DNA from: Zygnema cylindricum | Lineage: Eukaryota; Streptophyta; Zygnematophyceae; Zygnematales; Zygnemataceae | Length of the DNA: 64,000 nt | Direction of reading: 5' to 3' | Assembly (NCBI GenBank): GCA_037447655.1 | Contig: JBBHKE010001781.1 | Span: 335,484 to 399,483 of the forward strand | In this document: one piece after another, positions 25,575 to 36,841 of the stretch | Numbering within the stretch: the stretch's first letter is position 1 | Layout: every line of letters begins with the position of its first letter | Position numbers and translations under genes: made by a program | Notes under the pieces: generated by a model | Told to the model about the DNA's origin: nothing | Database searches by the model: none | What the model saw: the letters and a program-made list of their open reading frames with translations, nothing else

Positions 25575-26542
25575 GGGCGTGTCCCCATGTAACCGAAACT
25601 TTGAAACGTTACTTTGGATTTTAGCATTGATTTTATAGTGTACTTTTCAAAGTGTGCCTATGTCAATCATTACTTGTGCGTTCATTACGTCGAACATGTG
25701 ACAATTGTAGACGTCTACAAAATGTGCGACAGTTTACGAAACGAAACGTAGACGAGTACGAAACTACGAAACTTCCTAAAAACGGCGATGCTAACTACGA
25801 AACTTCCTAAAAACGGCGATGGTTGTAGACGTCGAGGTTTTTGTGACGTTGTAGATGTTTAGGGTTTTCTGACATAGCGAAGTCATGCTACCATGTGACG
25901 TCATCAGTACGTACATTTTCCGCCATGGCTTTTCGATTTCGTTTTCTTATCTTTTATCATTCAGTATGCCATCAAACTTAGACCAAAAATATTAAAAAAA
26001 AAGAAAAAAAATATACCTTTCATTTGATATTATTATTGTTGTATCTCGTGTAAATATGAGAGAAAGAGGAGTGGTTGAGGGAGAAAGAGGGGGAGAGAAG
26101 AGGACATTGTAAAATTTTGCAAAGGACCAATGAAAGAAAGTGGAGGTCCGCGACCCCTGCAAAGTTTTTTCCGTACATGTTTTTCATTTTCTTATGTGCA
26201 TGCGCGTGACGAGGAGTGAAAAAAATAGCGTGTACTTTCCTTCGTGCAATTTTTTTCGAAAACGTTTGACACGTGCAGTCCAGGTTTTCTATTCGTCAAT
26301 AGGATTGTTTTTTGATAAAAATCAGGTCGCGATTTGATTCCAGTGCAAGTGTGAAGATGAGCTGGAAGTGGGTCGCGATGATAATAACGCCAAGTTGCCG
26401 TACCCTCCAAGTTCCAAGAAGACTCAAAATGTACTTGTGTTTTTGCCCATTTTTAATACGACGTAATATTTTCTCGTTACAAGTCCCATTTTCTGTGAAA
26501 ACAACGGAAAAAACCCTTACTTGAACACATGGGGACACCCCC
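25575..26542. mobile_element. PIF/Harbinger-like TIR element, 968 bp, carrying a dispersed repeat
   Basis: The termini are GGGCGTGTCCCCATGT and ACATGGGGACACCCCC. Both sides are flanked by TTAAA (25570-25574 and 26543-26547). TTA-type duplications with GGG termini are typical of PIF/Harbinger MITEs, and the assignment rests on that. The second copy of the GACGTC-bounded dispersed repeat lies inside (25685-26300). No transposase is seen. Confidence 0.7.
25685..26300. repeat. Dispersed repeat, copy 2, with GACGTC palindrome
   Basis: It begins with the 16-bp palindrome TTGTAGACGTCTACAA. Blocks align in order with 3305-3842. A 38-bp direct duplication ('ctacgaaacttcctaaaaac') lies at 25766-25820. 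A GA-rich run follows near 26060-26110. Confidence 0.7.
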
Positions 26543-27012
26543 TTAAATATTAGGGGGAGGAGGGCATATTTGGCGGGCGGCGGAGACCTTCGAGGAGGAT
26601 TTTGCCCGGGCAATGTAAATCCCTCCCGATTATTGATAAGGACAAAAAATTATCGCGCGAAGTGCAGAGAATTTTTTTTAGGAATCTCCTCGGTAATTAG
26701 GTCAGATGTTCAAAAAAAAACGTTCGAAACAGGCTTTTGATTCTTTGAAGGGTTCCCATATATAGTATTCGCTAAAAATTGCATCACGCGCGTCAAATGA
26801 GAACATGTAAGTTGCCTTCGTGATACAAAATATCTATAACTTTTAACAAATGTTCACACTAAAAGCGCTACCAATTATTCCATCGATATAGCTTGTACAA
26901 GTTGAACCCGCGCGTCACGTGAGAACACAATCAATTACATTAAAAACAATTGAGTTAAAGTACAGTCGTATTGTTATTTGGCGCCGCAGGCAATTTATTT
27001 TTTAGTACGCTA

Positions 27013-27209
27013 GACCGCCAATCGCAATTAGAGTCAAGGATTAAAGAGCGTATAAAAAAAATTAGCGTTATTGATTCTAATTAAGTACCCGAGACGTGGC
27101 AGATTATGATCCACCTACTAAAATAGCGTTACTAATTGTATTTCAGATTTTTTTTTTTGAAAAAAGGGCACCGTATTGGCGTTATATACTCCAATAGCGA
27201 TTGGCGGTG
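27013..27209 (+). mobile_element. TIR family 1 short element
   Basis: It starts with GACCGCCAATCGCAATTAGAG after TA (27011-27012) and ends with CCAATAGCGATTGGCGGTG before TA (27210-27211). At 197 bp it has no coding capacity. It shares its right TA with the next element. Confidence 0.75.
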
Positions 27210-27211
27210 TA

Positions 27212-27769
27212 CAACGCCAATCGCTATTAGCGTAGTGTATGCTAATTCCGTCCCGCCTTTTTTTTATTATTCTCCATTAGCGTAGCTTATTCTATTTTTT
27301 TCTGTACGCCATTTAGGGTTATTTTCCAAGTACCGTACAAAACGAAAGTACGTTGTCGTTTAAATAGTGTGGTGTACGGTCAGTGTCAGACCGTACAAAA
27401 TTGTACCTTTTAAGTGAAAAGGTAGAATTAATGAGTTTTAGTAACCGGGGACGCATGAGAATATGCGCTCTAAAAATGGGATGAAATCGGGTTGCCAAAT
27501 ATCACGTTCGCACATATTCGTCCAACAACCACGTTTCGACAGTGTGAACGTACGATTTGTGTATGATTTGTCAGATTATGTACGAATACCTATATTAGTG
27601 TAAGCATGTTTGCGACCGACCTTTATTTTTTTCAAAGACCCAAATTAGCATTATTGAACAATTAGAATGTATGTTTTTTTTCAAAATTTTCAAATTCTTA
27701 ATTAGCGTACACCATTGTAATTATTCTTATACGCTAAAGAAACTTCTACGTTAATAGCGATTGGCGGTA
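27212..27769 (+). mobile_element. TIR family 1 element, full-length non-autonomous copy
   Basis: It starts with CAACGCCAATCGCTATTAGCG and ends with CGTTAATAGCGATTGGCGG next to TA. The central block 'aatagtgtggtgtacgg' is at about +155. It is collinear with the copies at 10019 and 22342 and holds no transposase. It sits directly upstream of the lectin locus. Confidence 0.78.
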
Positions 27770-27971
27770 TATTTGAAACGAGGAGAGTATTTTGCTCTAT
27801 CCCCTCTAGTCCGCTCTCCTCACCATCCCCCCTTTTATATTCCGACTGGTTTTTATATTTTTATTTGATTCTTATTCAAATTGAATGGTTATACTTGATG
27901 ATATTCGAGATATCTTGATCGACATATATTATTTCAAATACCTTTCCTAATTCTTAACTTCGCCATGTTTT

Positions 27972-28362
27972 TTCTTCTTTGCATGAAATCTAGCCTTAGG
28001 GAAACCAACCTTCCAAAGCACTACTCTCACCAACTACTTGGGCCTATACACGTGACCAACCTCCCTTGCTTTCGACGGGGATACAACCGATATGTGGAAT
28101 ACAACTCATGCGCCCACACTGACACAGAACTGGACGCTTGGTGGAAAATCAATCTTTTGGAGGTTGATAGTGTGGATGTTGTGGGATTGTACGGTCAATT
28201 GGATTGTTGTCAAGAACGATGGCTCAGAATCAAAGTATGGGTAGCAAATAGCAACAAGACATGGGACGCGGTAGAAAACACGAAATGCGATCCCGACAAT
28301 GTGTTTACGGAATCGTCACCATTTTACCCTTTCACTAAACAGTGTAACCTTACTGGGAGATA
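27972..28362 (+). pseudogene. Truncated F-type lectin (fucolectin-like) domain, copy 1
   Basis: The translation matches the intact domain at 34230-34676 along most of its length: NLALGKPTFQSTTLTNY, then after a frame change AHTDTELDAWWKINLLEV, GQLDCCQERW and TGRYVV. F-type lectins bind fucose with an H-X26-R-X-D-X4-R/K motif. Here the spacing from His is kept but the Arg is Gln (QLDCCQER). Further damage includes a stop near 28050, a frameshift near 28095-28105 and loss of the AG at the expected acceptor (TTGCATG here, TTGCAG in the other copy). The copia LTR begins at 28363, and no continuation of the domain is seen beyond the far LTR. It is a dead tandem duplicate of the downstream lectin exon. 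Confidence 0.85.
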
Positions 28363-28949
28363 TGTTGTTGAATTTTCAAAGCTTTAAGTCTCATTAAATT
28401 AGTGTGGCGACAAGAAGAAAAATCTACAAGGACACGAGTCATCACTTAAAGCACTTTTACAAGAATCTTCGACTGACACTTACATCCACATACATATCAC
28501 ACATCAAGGGGAGACAACGCAGCTGCGATGCAGCAACGCAGCTGCGCTACAGCAACGCAGCTGCGATACATCAACGCAACTGCGATACTGCAACGCAGTT
28601 GCGACAAAGTCAGAACAAAGCAGCAACGACGAAGTTAAGACAACGCAACTGCGATTACATTTGATACGATCCGATCGGAGAACGCAGCTTCCGATATTTG
28701 TAATGTGATTCTGTAGAGCACAGCGCAACTGCGATAGATACGATTCTAGTCAACTTAGTGGGTAGCTCAGTGGTAACTTAGTGGTAGCTCAGTGGTTGCT
28801 TGACAGATCAGTGTTAGCTTGGTGGTTTGACGTACCTCTCAGGTACACTAGTATCGCCGGTACAAGATAAGTATAAGACTTAGGACTCATAACAAATAAT
28901 GTATCTAGACTTCCAAGTAGTAAACTGCAAACAGTGTTTGGGAAACTTT
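28363..28949 (+). repeat. 5' LTR of copia element A
   Basis: It begins TGTTGTTGAATTTTC and ends ...GTGTTTGGGAAACTTT. It contains the GCAGCTGCGAT tandem units at 28515-28600 and short 'tagctcagtggt' repeats at 28755-28800. Confidence 0.85.
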
Positions 28950-29116
28950 TTGAGTATTATATCTTAAGTTTTGTCGAGTCAATTGTGTTGAAACTTTGGG
29001 AGTTGTTAGTGTTTATGCTACTCTATATTCTTAAAGAGTTCTGTGAGGTTTGGATGCTTTCATAAACTTGAACACAGCTGTTTGATAGAATTCTTGATAG
29101 CTTATGAGAGTGTATA

Positions 29117-29947
29117 ATGTCCTCTTCTACTACTGCTGCTCCTCCACATACACCGGTGGTTGTAGAACAACAGGTTATGGGCCGGTCATTAAAAATTCCT
29201 ATCTTTTTCGGTGAAAAGTATGTTTACTGGGCTGATATGGTGGAGACGCATTTTGAGAATGTCAATCTTTTAGACATATTGGATGGTTCTCTGGATGAAT
29301 ATGATCTGTCATGGTCTAAGAAATATACGCAAGCTCGCTCTATTCTGAAATTATGAATATCTGAGGACTTAGCCATGTCTCCTATAAAAATGAAAAAAAC
29401 AATTGATATCTGGAAATCTCTTAAAAACGATTATGAAAAGGCTAATGTTCAAGAAGAACTCCTATTGGCTAGGAAAATTTGGGACTAGAAGTACACTAGC
29501 GGTACAATGGTTGAATATTCTAGCAAGTTTCGCATTCTTGTAGATGCGTATGCTTGTGCTGGTGGGGAGTTTTCTCAGTTTCAACAGGCAGCTTTGCTCA
29601 TGAGAGGTCTCTTTCGTAGTATGAAAGGAGCATCTGATATGCTATAACAAAAAGATAAGGCTAGCTGGACGTTACAGTTAGCTATCAATATTTTGCTAAA
29701 GGAGGAAGCTACATCTAATATTCTCAATGTTGAGCATGTAGAAGCTTTTAATTTAGACTTTGACAGGAAAGGACAGTTTAATCATAAAAGAAATCCGTTA
29801 AATCAAGTCAGAGAGTTTAATCAGGGTGGGAATAGACAATCCAACAATGCATGTTTTTATTGTAGTGAAAGAGGTCATGGATACAAATTCTGTCCTAAGC
29901 TTAAAAAATCTAATGATATAGGTTTATACAGGCCAGGATGGCAATAA
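29117..29947 (+). pseudogene. gag of copia element A
   Basis: It starts MSSSTTAAPPHTPVVVEQQ and runs through UBN2/gag-like sequence to a CCHC zinc knuckle (CFYCSERGHGYKFC, an exact CX2CX4HX4C) near 29850-29892. The frame is kept but three in-frame stops interrupt it: TGA near 29354, TAG near 29487 and TAA near 29645. It packages RNA in active relatives. This copy cannot make the full protein under the standard code. Confidence 0.85.
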
Positions 29948-29968
29948 AGTCAATTTTACAAATACTTC

Positions 29969-32900
29969 ATGGGGCCTACCCCTTGTGGAAATGCACTGTT
30001 CTCGGCGTCTTCATCACTCCAGGATGAGACTTTGACATTGTCTAACGAGGATGAAACGGATCTATTCGCTATTGCGGCAGCAATGGAGGACGCAAAGGAC
30101 CCTAGATGGATAATGGATAAGGGAGCGTCAGCCCAAATGTGCTGGAACAAAGCCATTTTCAAAAATCTGAAAACAACGCCGGAGAAAAATATTTATTATG
30201 CTTGTGGAATGAGTGTTCAGACTCGTGCTGTGGGTGATGTGTCTTTGCTAGTGGATGTGGAGGGCAAAACAATTGAAAGAACTCTTCACAATGTCTTATT
30301 TGTGCCTGACTTTAAGAAAAATCTGTTTTCTACGTCCTTGGTAGAGAGTAAGGGCTTTGAGGTTAATTTGAAAAATGGTAGGCAGGTTGTTAGCAAAAAT
30401 GGCAAAGTCGCAGTTACAGGTACTAGGGATAATAGCAAGATGTAACGAATGGATATGGCTAATACCAAGGAGAATGATGTTTTGTACTCTGGTGTTTTGC
30501 ATTCAGATGAGTTGTGGCATAAGAGATTAGGCCATGTAAACTATGATAGTTTGAGAAAAATGGTTCGTGCTGGTAAAATAGAGGGTGTATCAATTTTAGA
30601 TCAGCCGGTCAAAACATGTGATGGCTGCGCTTTGGGAAAAATCCATAGACTACCATTTCCAAAAGAGTCTGAGCATCAGTCCACCAAACTTTTACAACAA
30701 ATTCATTCGGCTGTTTTTGGTCATGCGAAGGTTCCATCTACCGGCGGAATGAAATACATGGTCACTTTCACAGATGATTTCTCCAAATTTACAAAAGTTT
30801 ATTTCATGAGGGAGAAGAGTGAGGTGTTTTGTCACTTCAAACACTATAAAGCATATGTTGAAAAACTCAATGGTTTACCTATTCTGCAACTCAGATCGGA
30901 CAATGGTGGTGAATATACATCGAAAGAATTTGAAACCATTTTACTAGAGGAAGGTATAAGTCATCTACTGACTGTGCCATATTCCCGGAAACAAAATGGG
31001 GTGTCAAAGAGATTAAATCGAACTCTCACGGAGAGCTCCAGGTCGATGCTCGCAGATAAAAATGTGGATCCGAAATTTTGGGTTGCGGCTCTAAATTGTG
31101 CAGTTTATATTAAGAATAGGATAAGATGAAAATCAGTAGAATCTACTCCTTAAGAGATCTGGACAGGTAGCAAACCAGATGTTAGCCATTTCAAGGTATT
31201 TGGTAGTCAATGCTTTATATTTGATACGTCTACGGACTGATGGAATATAGAACCGAAAGGATTACCAGGTATTTTGTTAGGGTATGATGATCACTCGAAA
31301 GGTTACAAAGTCTTTGTGTTTGAGAGGCAGAAAATAGTTGTAGCAAGGAATATCATTGTCAAAGATGAACTAGACTCGATAGATTTATTTCAAATGACAG
31401 AGCAGCTAAAGCAACAAAAAGTACAGGAGTATGTCATTTTGGATTGCATGCAAGAAATTGTCCCGCAGGTGCAACATTCTTCGGTGGTGACTCAAGAGTC
31501 AACCTCTCTCCGAATTCCTCAAAAAGTTCCTTTTCACCAGGGCCAACAATAGTCAATACACACGGATTGCAACCAGCGCAATCAGCGAAATGCGCGGCAG
31601 CCGACGATCTCCGCCTCAAATTTCCGAGGGAAGAAGATGCAACAGTCGACTTCAAGCAAGTTCTCACTTTGCGTACTCGGCAACCTCAGGTGAGCCCTTG
31701 ACCATCCAAGAGGCCTTCTCATCAGCAGAGCGGAATCAGTGGATCGAGGCAACAAAAGACGAAATGAAGTCGATCATGGAGGCCCAAACATGGGAACTTG
31801 TGGAACTTCCTTTAGACCGAAAGGCGATCGGCAGCAAATGGGTATTCAAGGTGAAGTTAAACCTCGATAACACCATTGAACGATATAAGCCCAAACTTGT
31901 GGCAAAGGGGTATAATCAAAAAGAAGGAATCGATTTTGAAGAAACATTCTCTTCGGTTGTAAGATTTTCGACAGTCAGGATTTTGTTGTCCCTAGTTGCT
32001 ATAGAGGATATGGAAATACATCAGATGGATGTAAAGACAACCTTTTTGCATGGAGAACTAGAGTAGACCATTTACATGCATCAACCTGCAAAGTATGCAG
32101 AACCTGGAAAAGAGCACTCAGTATGCAAGTTGCTAAAATCTTTGTATGGCCTAAAACAGGCCCCTAGGCAATGGAATCTGAAGCTTGATGAATTCTTGAC
32201 TAGCCTAGGATTTCAAAGGATAAGCTCCGATCACTCCGTCTACGTCCTAAAAGGTGAAAATGGGATAGTGTATATAGCGGTGTATGTAGATGATTAACTA
32301 TTAATTAGCAAATCAATGGCTGAAATTAATAAAATCAAAACTGCTCTAAACTCACGCTTTGAGATGAAAGATCTCGGTGAGGCAAAACATATTTTGGGAA
32401 TTTAGGTAGAGAGTGACAGAAATAAGAAAGTAATAAAACTAACTCAAAAGGAGGCTATTGGAAACATGTTAGATGAGTATCGAATGCGGGGGGCAAAAGG
32501 ATGTCTAACTCCAATGGAATTTTGGCAGAAGATAGAGGGAGAAGAAACAAAACCAGGTGTCATTGTTAGGGAGTATTTAGAGTCAGGGGAGAATGACTCT
32601 ATGACACAAATACCTTACAGATAGATAGTAGGGAGCTTAATATATTTCATGAGTTGTACCCGTCTTGACATTGCAGCAGCAGTCAGGGTACTGAGTAGGA
32701 GTCTAGAGAATTAGAGAAAATCTGACTTTGATGCAGCAAGGAGAGTTTTAAGATATTTGGCAGGAGCAAAAGACCTCAAACTCACACTAGGCAGAGGAGA
32801 AGTGAAGCTGCAAACGTGGAGTGATGCAAGCTATGGCGACATGCCAAGCCGAAAAACGGAACATGCTGCTCGAGCAGCAAACTTCAAAAAGTTACAGCGC

Positions 32901-33238
32901 AGTCGACAATGGAGTCTAAATATATGGCAGTTAGCTCGGCCCTCAAAGAACTCTTATGGGTAAAATCCATGTTCCAAGAACTAGGATACATGCAGGTTGG
33001 TCCACAGGTGATCTTGTGTGATAACCAGGTTGCCATTGCCATTGCCTCTAACCCAAGTAACCACTTCAAGAGTCAGCACATGGATGTAAGATTGCAATAT
33101 GTAAGAGAAAAAGTGTTCTCTAGGGCGATCAAATTATGCTATCTACCAGACACAAGAATGATTGTTGATATGCTTACTAAAGCTCTTCCTGCTCCAAAAC
33201 TGAAGTATTGTAGGGATGCAGTAGGATTAGGTGAATAG
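29969..33238 (+). pseudogene. pol of copia element A
   Basis: Domains in order: protease (active-site region reads MDKGAS, so the D-S/T-G triad is altered), integrase zinc finger (HKRLGH, CDGC), integrase core, reverse transcriptase (IGSKWVFKVK, then YVDD), and RNase H (MESKYMAVSSA, then ADMLTKALP-like VDMLTKALP). In the integrase the first catalytic Asp is Ala (IHSAVFG), the second is kept (RSDNGGEY), and the Glu is Lys (NGVSKRLNRTL). There are stops at several points (near 31127, 31151, 31238, 32066, 32297, 32405, 32624, 32714) and a frameshift in RNase H near 32860-32910. The gene is clearly dead. Confidence 0.9.
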
Positions 33239-33419
33239 ATGAGTTACGGCACTGCGATACTGCCATGCTGCGCTAGCCCAAAATCTGGGTGTAGTGAACC
33301 CAGGTGATGAGTGATTTGTTGCGCTGCTATGTTGCCATATTGCGCTGCTACGCTGCCATGCTGCGCTAAGTGTGACATCGCAGCTTCGCTGATACGTTGA
33401 GTCTAAAGCTTTAGGGGAG

Positions 33420-34003
33420 TGTTGATTTTAGAATGCTTTAAGTCTAAGTACATTAGTGTGGCGACAAGAAGACAAATCTACAAGGACACGCGTCATCCCT
33501 TAAAGCACTTTTACAGGAATCTTGGACTGACACTTACATCCACATGCATATCGCACATCAAGGGGAGACAACGCAGCTGCGATGCAGCAACGCAGCTGCG
33601 CTACAGCAACGCAGCTGCGATACATCAACGCAGCTGCGATACAGCAACGCAGCTGCGACAAAGTCAGAACAAAGCAGCAGCGACGAAGTTAAGACAACGC
33701 AACTGCGATTACATTTGATACGATGCGATCGGAGAACGCAGCTTCCGATATTTGTAATGTGATTATGTAGAGCACAGCGCAACTGCGATAGATACGATTC
33801 TAGTCAACTTAGTGGGTAGCTCAGTGGTAGCTTAGTGGTAGCTCAGTGGTTGCTTCACAGATCAGTGTTAGCTTCGTGGTTTGACGTACCTCTCAGGTAC
33901 ACTAGTATCGCCGGTACAACATAAGTATAAGACTTAGGACTCATAACAAATAATGTATCTAGACTTCCAAGTAGTAAACTGCAAACAGTGTTTGGGAAAC
34001 TTT
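33420..34003 (+). repeat. 3' LTR of copia element A
   Basis: It begins TGTTGATTTTAGAATGC just after TTTAGGGGAG and repeats the 5' LTR in full. 33245-33385, between pol and this LTR, is rich in 'gctgcgctgctatgttgc' words. Confidence 0.88.
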
Positions 34004-34229
34004 ATAGAAAACGCACTTATATCGAATGACAATTTGTATTTATAAGATTTTGAGCTCAAGAAGTTTCCTATTAGTATTAGTTGCCATGTTTGCCTAACAT
34101 TCCCTACGTCTTATTATATGGCTTGTAGGACCACATTCATTTTATATGAGAGAGAGCGTGAGATAGAGAGGGAGGAGGAGAAGATATTTTTGTTGATCAT
34201 ATCCTCCCCATTTGTTCCATAACTTGCAG

Positions 34230-34676
34230 AAAATCTGGCCCTAGGAAAACCCGCCTTCCAAAGTAGTACTCTTACCGATTACTTTTACGTCGTGGCCGAT
34301 TACACGTGGCCTGCCCCTCTTGCCGTCGACGGCAACACAAACGGATCCATGCTTAATAACTCATGCACCCACACGGACGAGGATGAAGACGCTTGGTGGA
34401 ATGTCGACCTTTTAAATGTTGTAAACGTTAACGTTGTGAAGTTGTATGGCCGATCGGATTGCTGTCAAGATCGATGGAACGGAATCGAAGTATGGTTGGG
34501 AAATAGCAACAAGACATGGAATGCGACTGAAAACACACAATGTGAACCGAACAATGTATATGAGTATGGTGTTACAAAGTACCCTTTTACTAAAACATGT
34601 GATAATTTTGGAAGATATTTGTGGGTCCATTTACTGCAAAATGGGCTTGCAATATGTGAAGTTCAAGTTTTTGGAG
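34230..34676 (+). CDS. F-type lectin (fucolectin-like) domain exon, intact
   Basis: An open exon bounded by TTGCAG and GTGAGT, with codons starting at 34232. The product begins NLALGKPAFQSS and reads a complete F-type lectin/FTP domain: CTHTDEDEDAWWNVDL, GRSDCCQDRWNGIEVWLGNS, then GRYLWVH and AICEVQVFGG. The fucose-binding signature H-X26-R-X-D-X4-R is present exactly: His of THTDED, 26 residues, then RSDCCQDR. Cysteines CC and later C...C match the family's disulfides. The domain binds L-fucose-type sugars in animal relatives, and the ligand here is unknown. No signal-peptide exon is found upstream, where copia element A lies. It is probably an internal exon of the lectin gene continuing at 34847. 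Confidence 0.88.
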
Positions 34677-34846
34677 GTGAGTGGCATTTCCTACAGTTTA
34701 TTTTACATTGGTGACATAACTACGACGACTACAAAGTTTAAAATTGCATTTGTTGCCAAAATAGTAAATTTCAAATACTTCGTCTAATATCGGTGCTCGT
34801 GGATAGATCTTTTATTATTCTCATATTTTTTCTTTGTTTCCTTCAG

Positions 34847-35911
34847 TTTCAAAGGGAACTCCTTTCCCCTCCTTTGACATGCCCATCCTCCTCTTCCCCA
34901 TCTCCATCTCCTCCAAGTCCACCTCGTCCTCCACTATCTCCAACTCCCCCATCCCTACCCTCATCTCCCCCACCAAGTTAACCATCTTCTCTTTCTCTTC
35001 CTTCTCCTCCTCCATCTCCACCTTCCCCTTCCTCAGTTTCACCTCCCCCTCGATCTCTACCTTCTCCTTCCTCTCCTCCACCATATCCACCTTCACTTTC
35101 TCCACCTCATCCTCCCCTATCAAGTTCACCCCCTTCTCTTTCTCTCCCTCCTTATCCTTCTACTCCTCCACTGGTGGAAATTGACACACCTGCCAACATC
35201 ACCTACGAATCTTTCCAACAAAATTCTCCTATAATTTTTCTAAATGATGCTAGAAAAATGGCTCTATGGGTGCGTCTCACACGACCATTACATTTCTGAC
35301 GTGGTCAAGCCAACTTTTACGTAATAAGGATAATGGGGGCTGTGAATTGGCTTCGTTTAATGACTCGGTTCACTTTAACAATTCGTAACTACGACACCGT
35401 AATTGCCGACGGTCTCGCATTTTTCCTCCTTGCATCAAATGTAAAATTGGCAAACTTTGGTTTAGGAGCGGGAAAAACGCTCGTGTACACTTATAATGGT
35501 ATCCTTAAAGTAGGAAGTGTAGCTATAACTTTTGACACTTTTGCAAATGATGGTGAAATTATGAAACAAAATGTGGCTTTTGGAGAAAATTTTCTTCCAA
35601 CCCCAATTGCTTCTAAAGCAGCTTCTGACCTTAACCATCGCAACAAATCAGTGAACGCATGGATTGATTACGATGGGAGCTCAAATACTTGGAAGGTATA
35701 TCTTCGTCTAAACAGAAAACCTATCAGAAAACCTAGTCACCCTTTAGTCACATACACAAGATCATTATGTGACCTTTTACGACCAACGGAGTGTGGTACA
35801 TGTGGATCTGCTATATCGGCTTATTTAGATTTTACAGCATCCAGAAGCTCAAGCAGAGATATTCACGAGGTTCGAATGTGGCAATTTGCAAGCTATTGGC
35901 CATCTTCTTAG
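34847..35911 (+). pseudogene. Proline-rich linker and legume-type (L-type) lectin domain
   Basis: After an acceptor (CCTTCAG) comes a Pro/Ser-rich stretch (34860-35170, for example PPSPPRPPLSPTPPSLP). An L-type lectin domain follows: ANITYESFQQNSPIIFLNDA, MTRFTLTIRNYDTVIADGLA, AITFDTF, NAWIDYDGSSNTWKVYL and DIHEVRMWQFAS, in the family order, ending in TAG at 35909-35911. In the lectin frame there are stops at 34979-34981 (TAA) and 35297-35299 (TGA). The splice phase from the F-type exon leads into a different frame of the proline-rich stretch. The part from 35333 to the end is open (192 residues). The parsimonious view is a decayed gene for an F-type/Pro-rich/L-type lectin fusion, but sequencing error or an unseen intron could rescue it. 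Confidence 0.75.
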
Positions 35912-36841
35912 GCTAAACCTTAAGTTGAGGTTACCAACACTTCAGTATAAATTTGAAAACATCATGTTGCAGTAATGTGTTACATTGCATTTGAGTGGTT
36001 TTGGTTGAAATTTATACTTTTAAAACGTAAGGGTTGGCCGGATTCTTAAGAAAGTGAGGTTTTTAGGGTCTTGGATGAGTTCTCAAGTGAGGTTTTTGGG
36101 GTCTTGGATGTAGGTTCAATGTGTGAATGCTAGTTGTAGTACTGTTTCAGTTTCAGTTGTTGTTTCGTCTGTGGAGTTCGTCTGTGGAGTTTGGTCCTGT
36201 ACGGTCATTAAATTATTCAGTGCGTATGACCAGGTTCGAAGTACGATTTAGTGCGCGACTTGGTTTCGGCGCGCTATGTTTTATTTGGCGAGCGTCCGCT
36301 TGTGGTCTTCGGCGTTTTGGTCTTTTTTTTGTAGTGGTGTTAGTGGGCAGTCAGAAGGCGGTTATTGAATGAGTATTTTAGTGAGAGTGTGCACCAGTTT
36401 AGGTATCTCTAAGTGAAGGAGTTTGAGGAAGCATATATGAAGAAAATCTCGGCTGAATATATATTGTATTCTGTCGATGCACTTCTCTTCTGTGATGGTT
36501 GATTTCTTTTAAAATATTTTCGCTTGCAATGCTAATGTTTATATGATACTTTGTATTTGGTTTCGGAGCTGGTAGTAACAATTAGAGGTAGTCATTTAAA
36601 AAAAGACCGTGGCTAGTGTTGCCGCCATGGCTCAAAGAAGAAGAAACCTGAAACCTGTCTGGTCACTGGCAATGTCGATTATCCCCACAACGGTGTAATC
36701 TGATATACCAAAACCGAGTGACAGGTGTTAAGTGCCGCTCAATTTGAGAAGACTGCACATTTATCCGTTTCTAGAGGAAGATAGGGCCAAAGAAATTACC
36801 GTGACTAAAGACCGGTTGCAAATTATGTTTGATAGCCTACT
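35912..36841. other. Region after the lectin gene, no gene seen
   Basis: It holds possible 3' untranslated sequence (to about 36000), a short direct repeat 'gtgaggttttt.ggtcttggatg' at 36054-36115 and AT-rich sequence. No supported gene. Confidence 0.5.

Larger units (their letters stand above)
28363..34003 (+). mobile_element. Copia LTR retrotransposon A (complete structure, dead)
   Basis: The LTRs are at about 28363-28949 and 33420-34003. They are near-identical over 585 bp with roughly twenty mismatches counted by eye. The polypurine tract TTTAGGGGAG precedes the 3' LTR. The internal order gag, protease, integrase, reverse transcriptase, RNase H is that of Ty1/copia. The LTRs carry five tandem copies of a GCAACGCAGCTGCGATAC-like unit. 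The element is inserted in the F-type lectin duplicate. A target duplication cannot be confirmed because the LTR ends are not exact. Confidence 0.9.

Noticed and set aside
28510-28600. CRISPR-like array of GCAGCTGCGAT units
   Set aside because: The units are about 17 bp with no distinct spacers, are found identically in both LTRs of a copia element, and the genome is eukaryotic.
29117-33238. A variant genetic code with TAG/TAA read as Gln, suggested by stops at Gln-like sites in copia element A
   Set aside because: Elements B and C compared with each other show stops arising from Lys, Glu, Tyr and Trp codons as well. The FAS1, PDI-like and transposase genes use CAA/CAG freely and end in TAA. 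C-to-T decay of a dead element explains the pattern.
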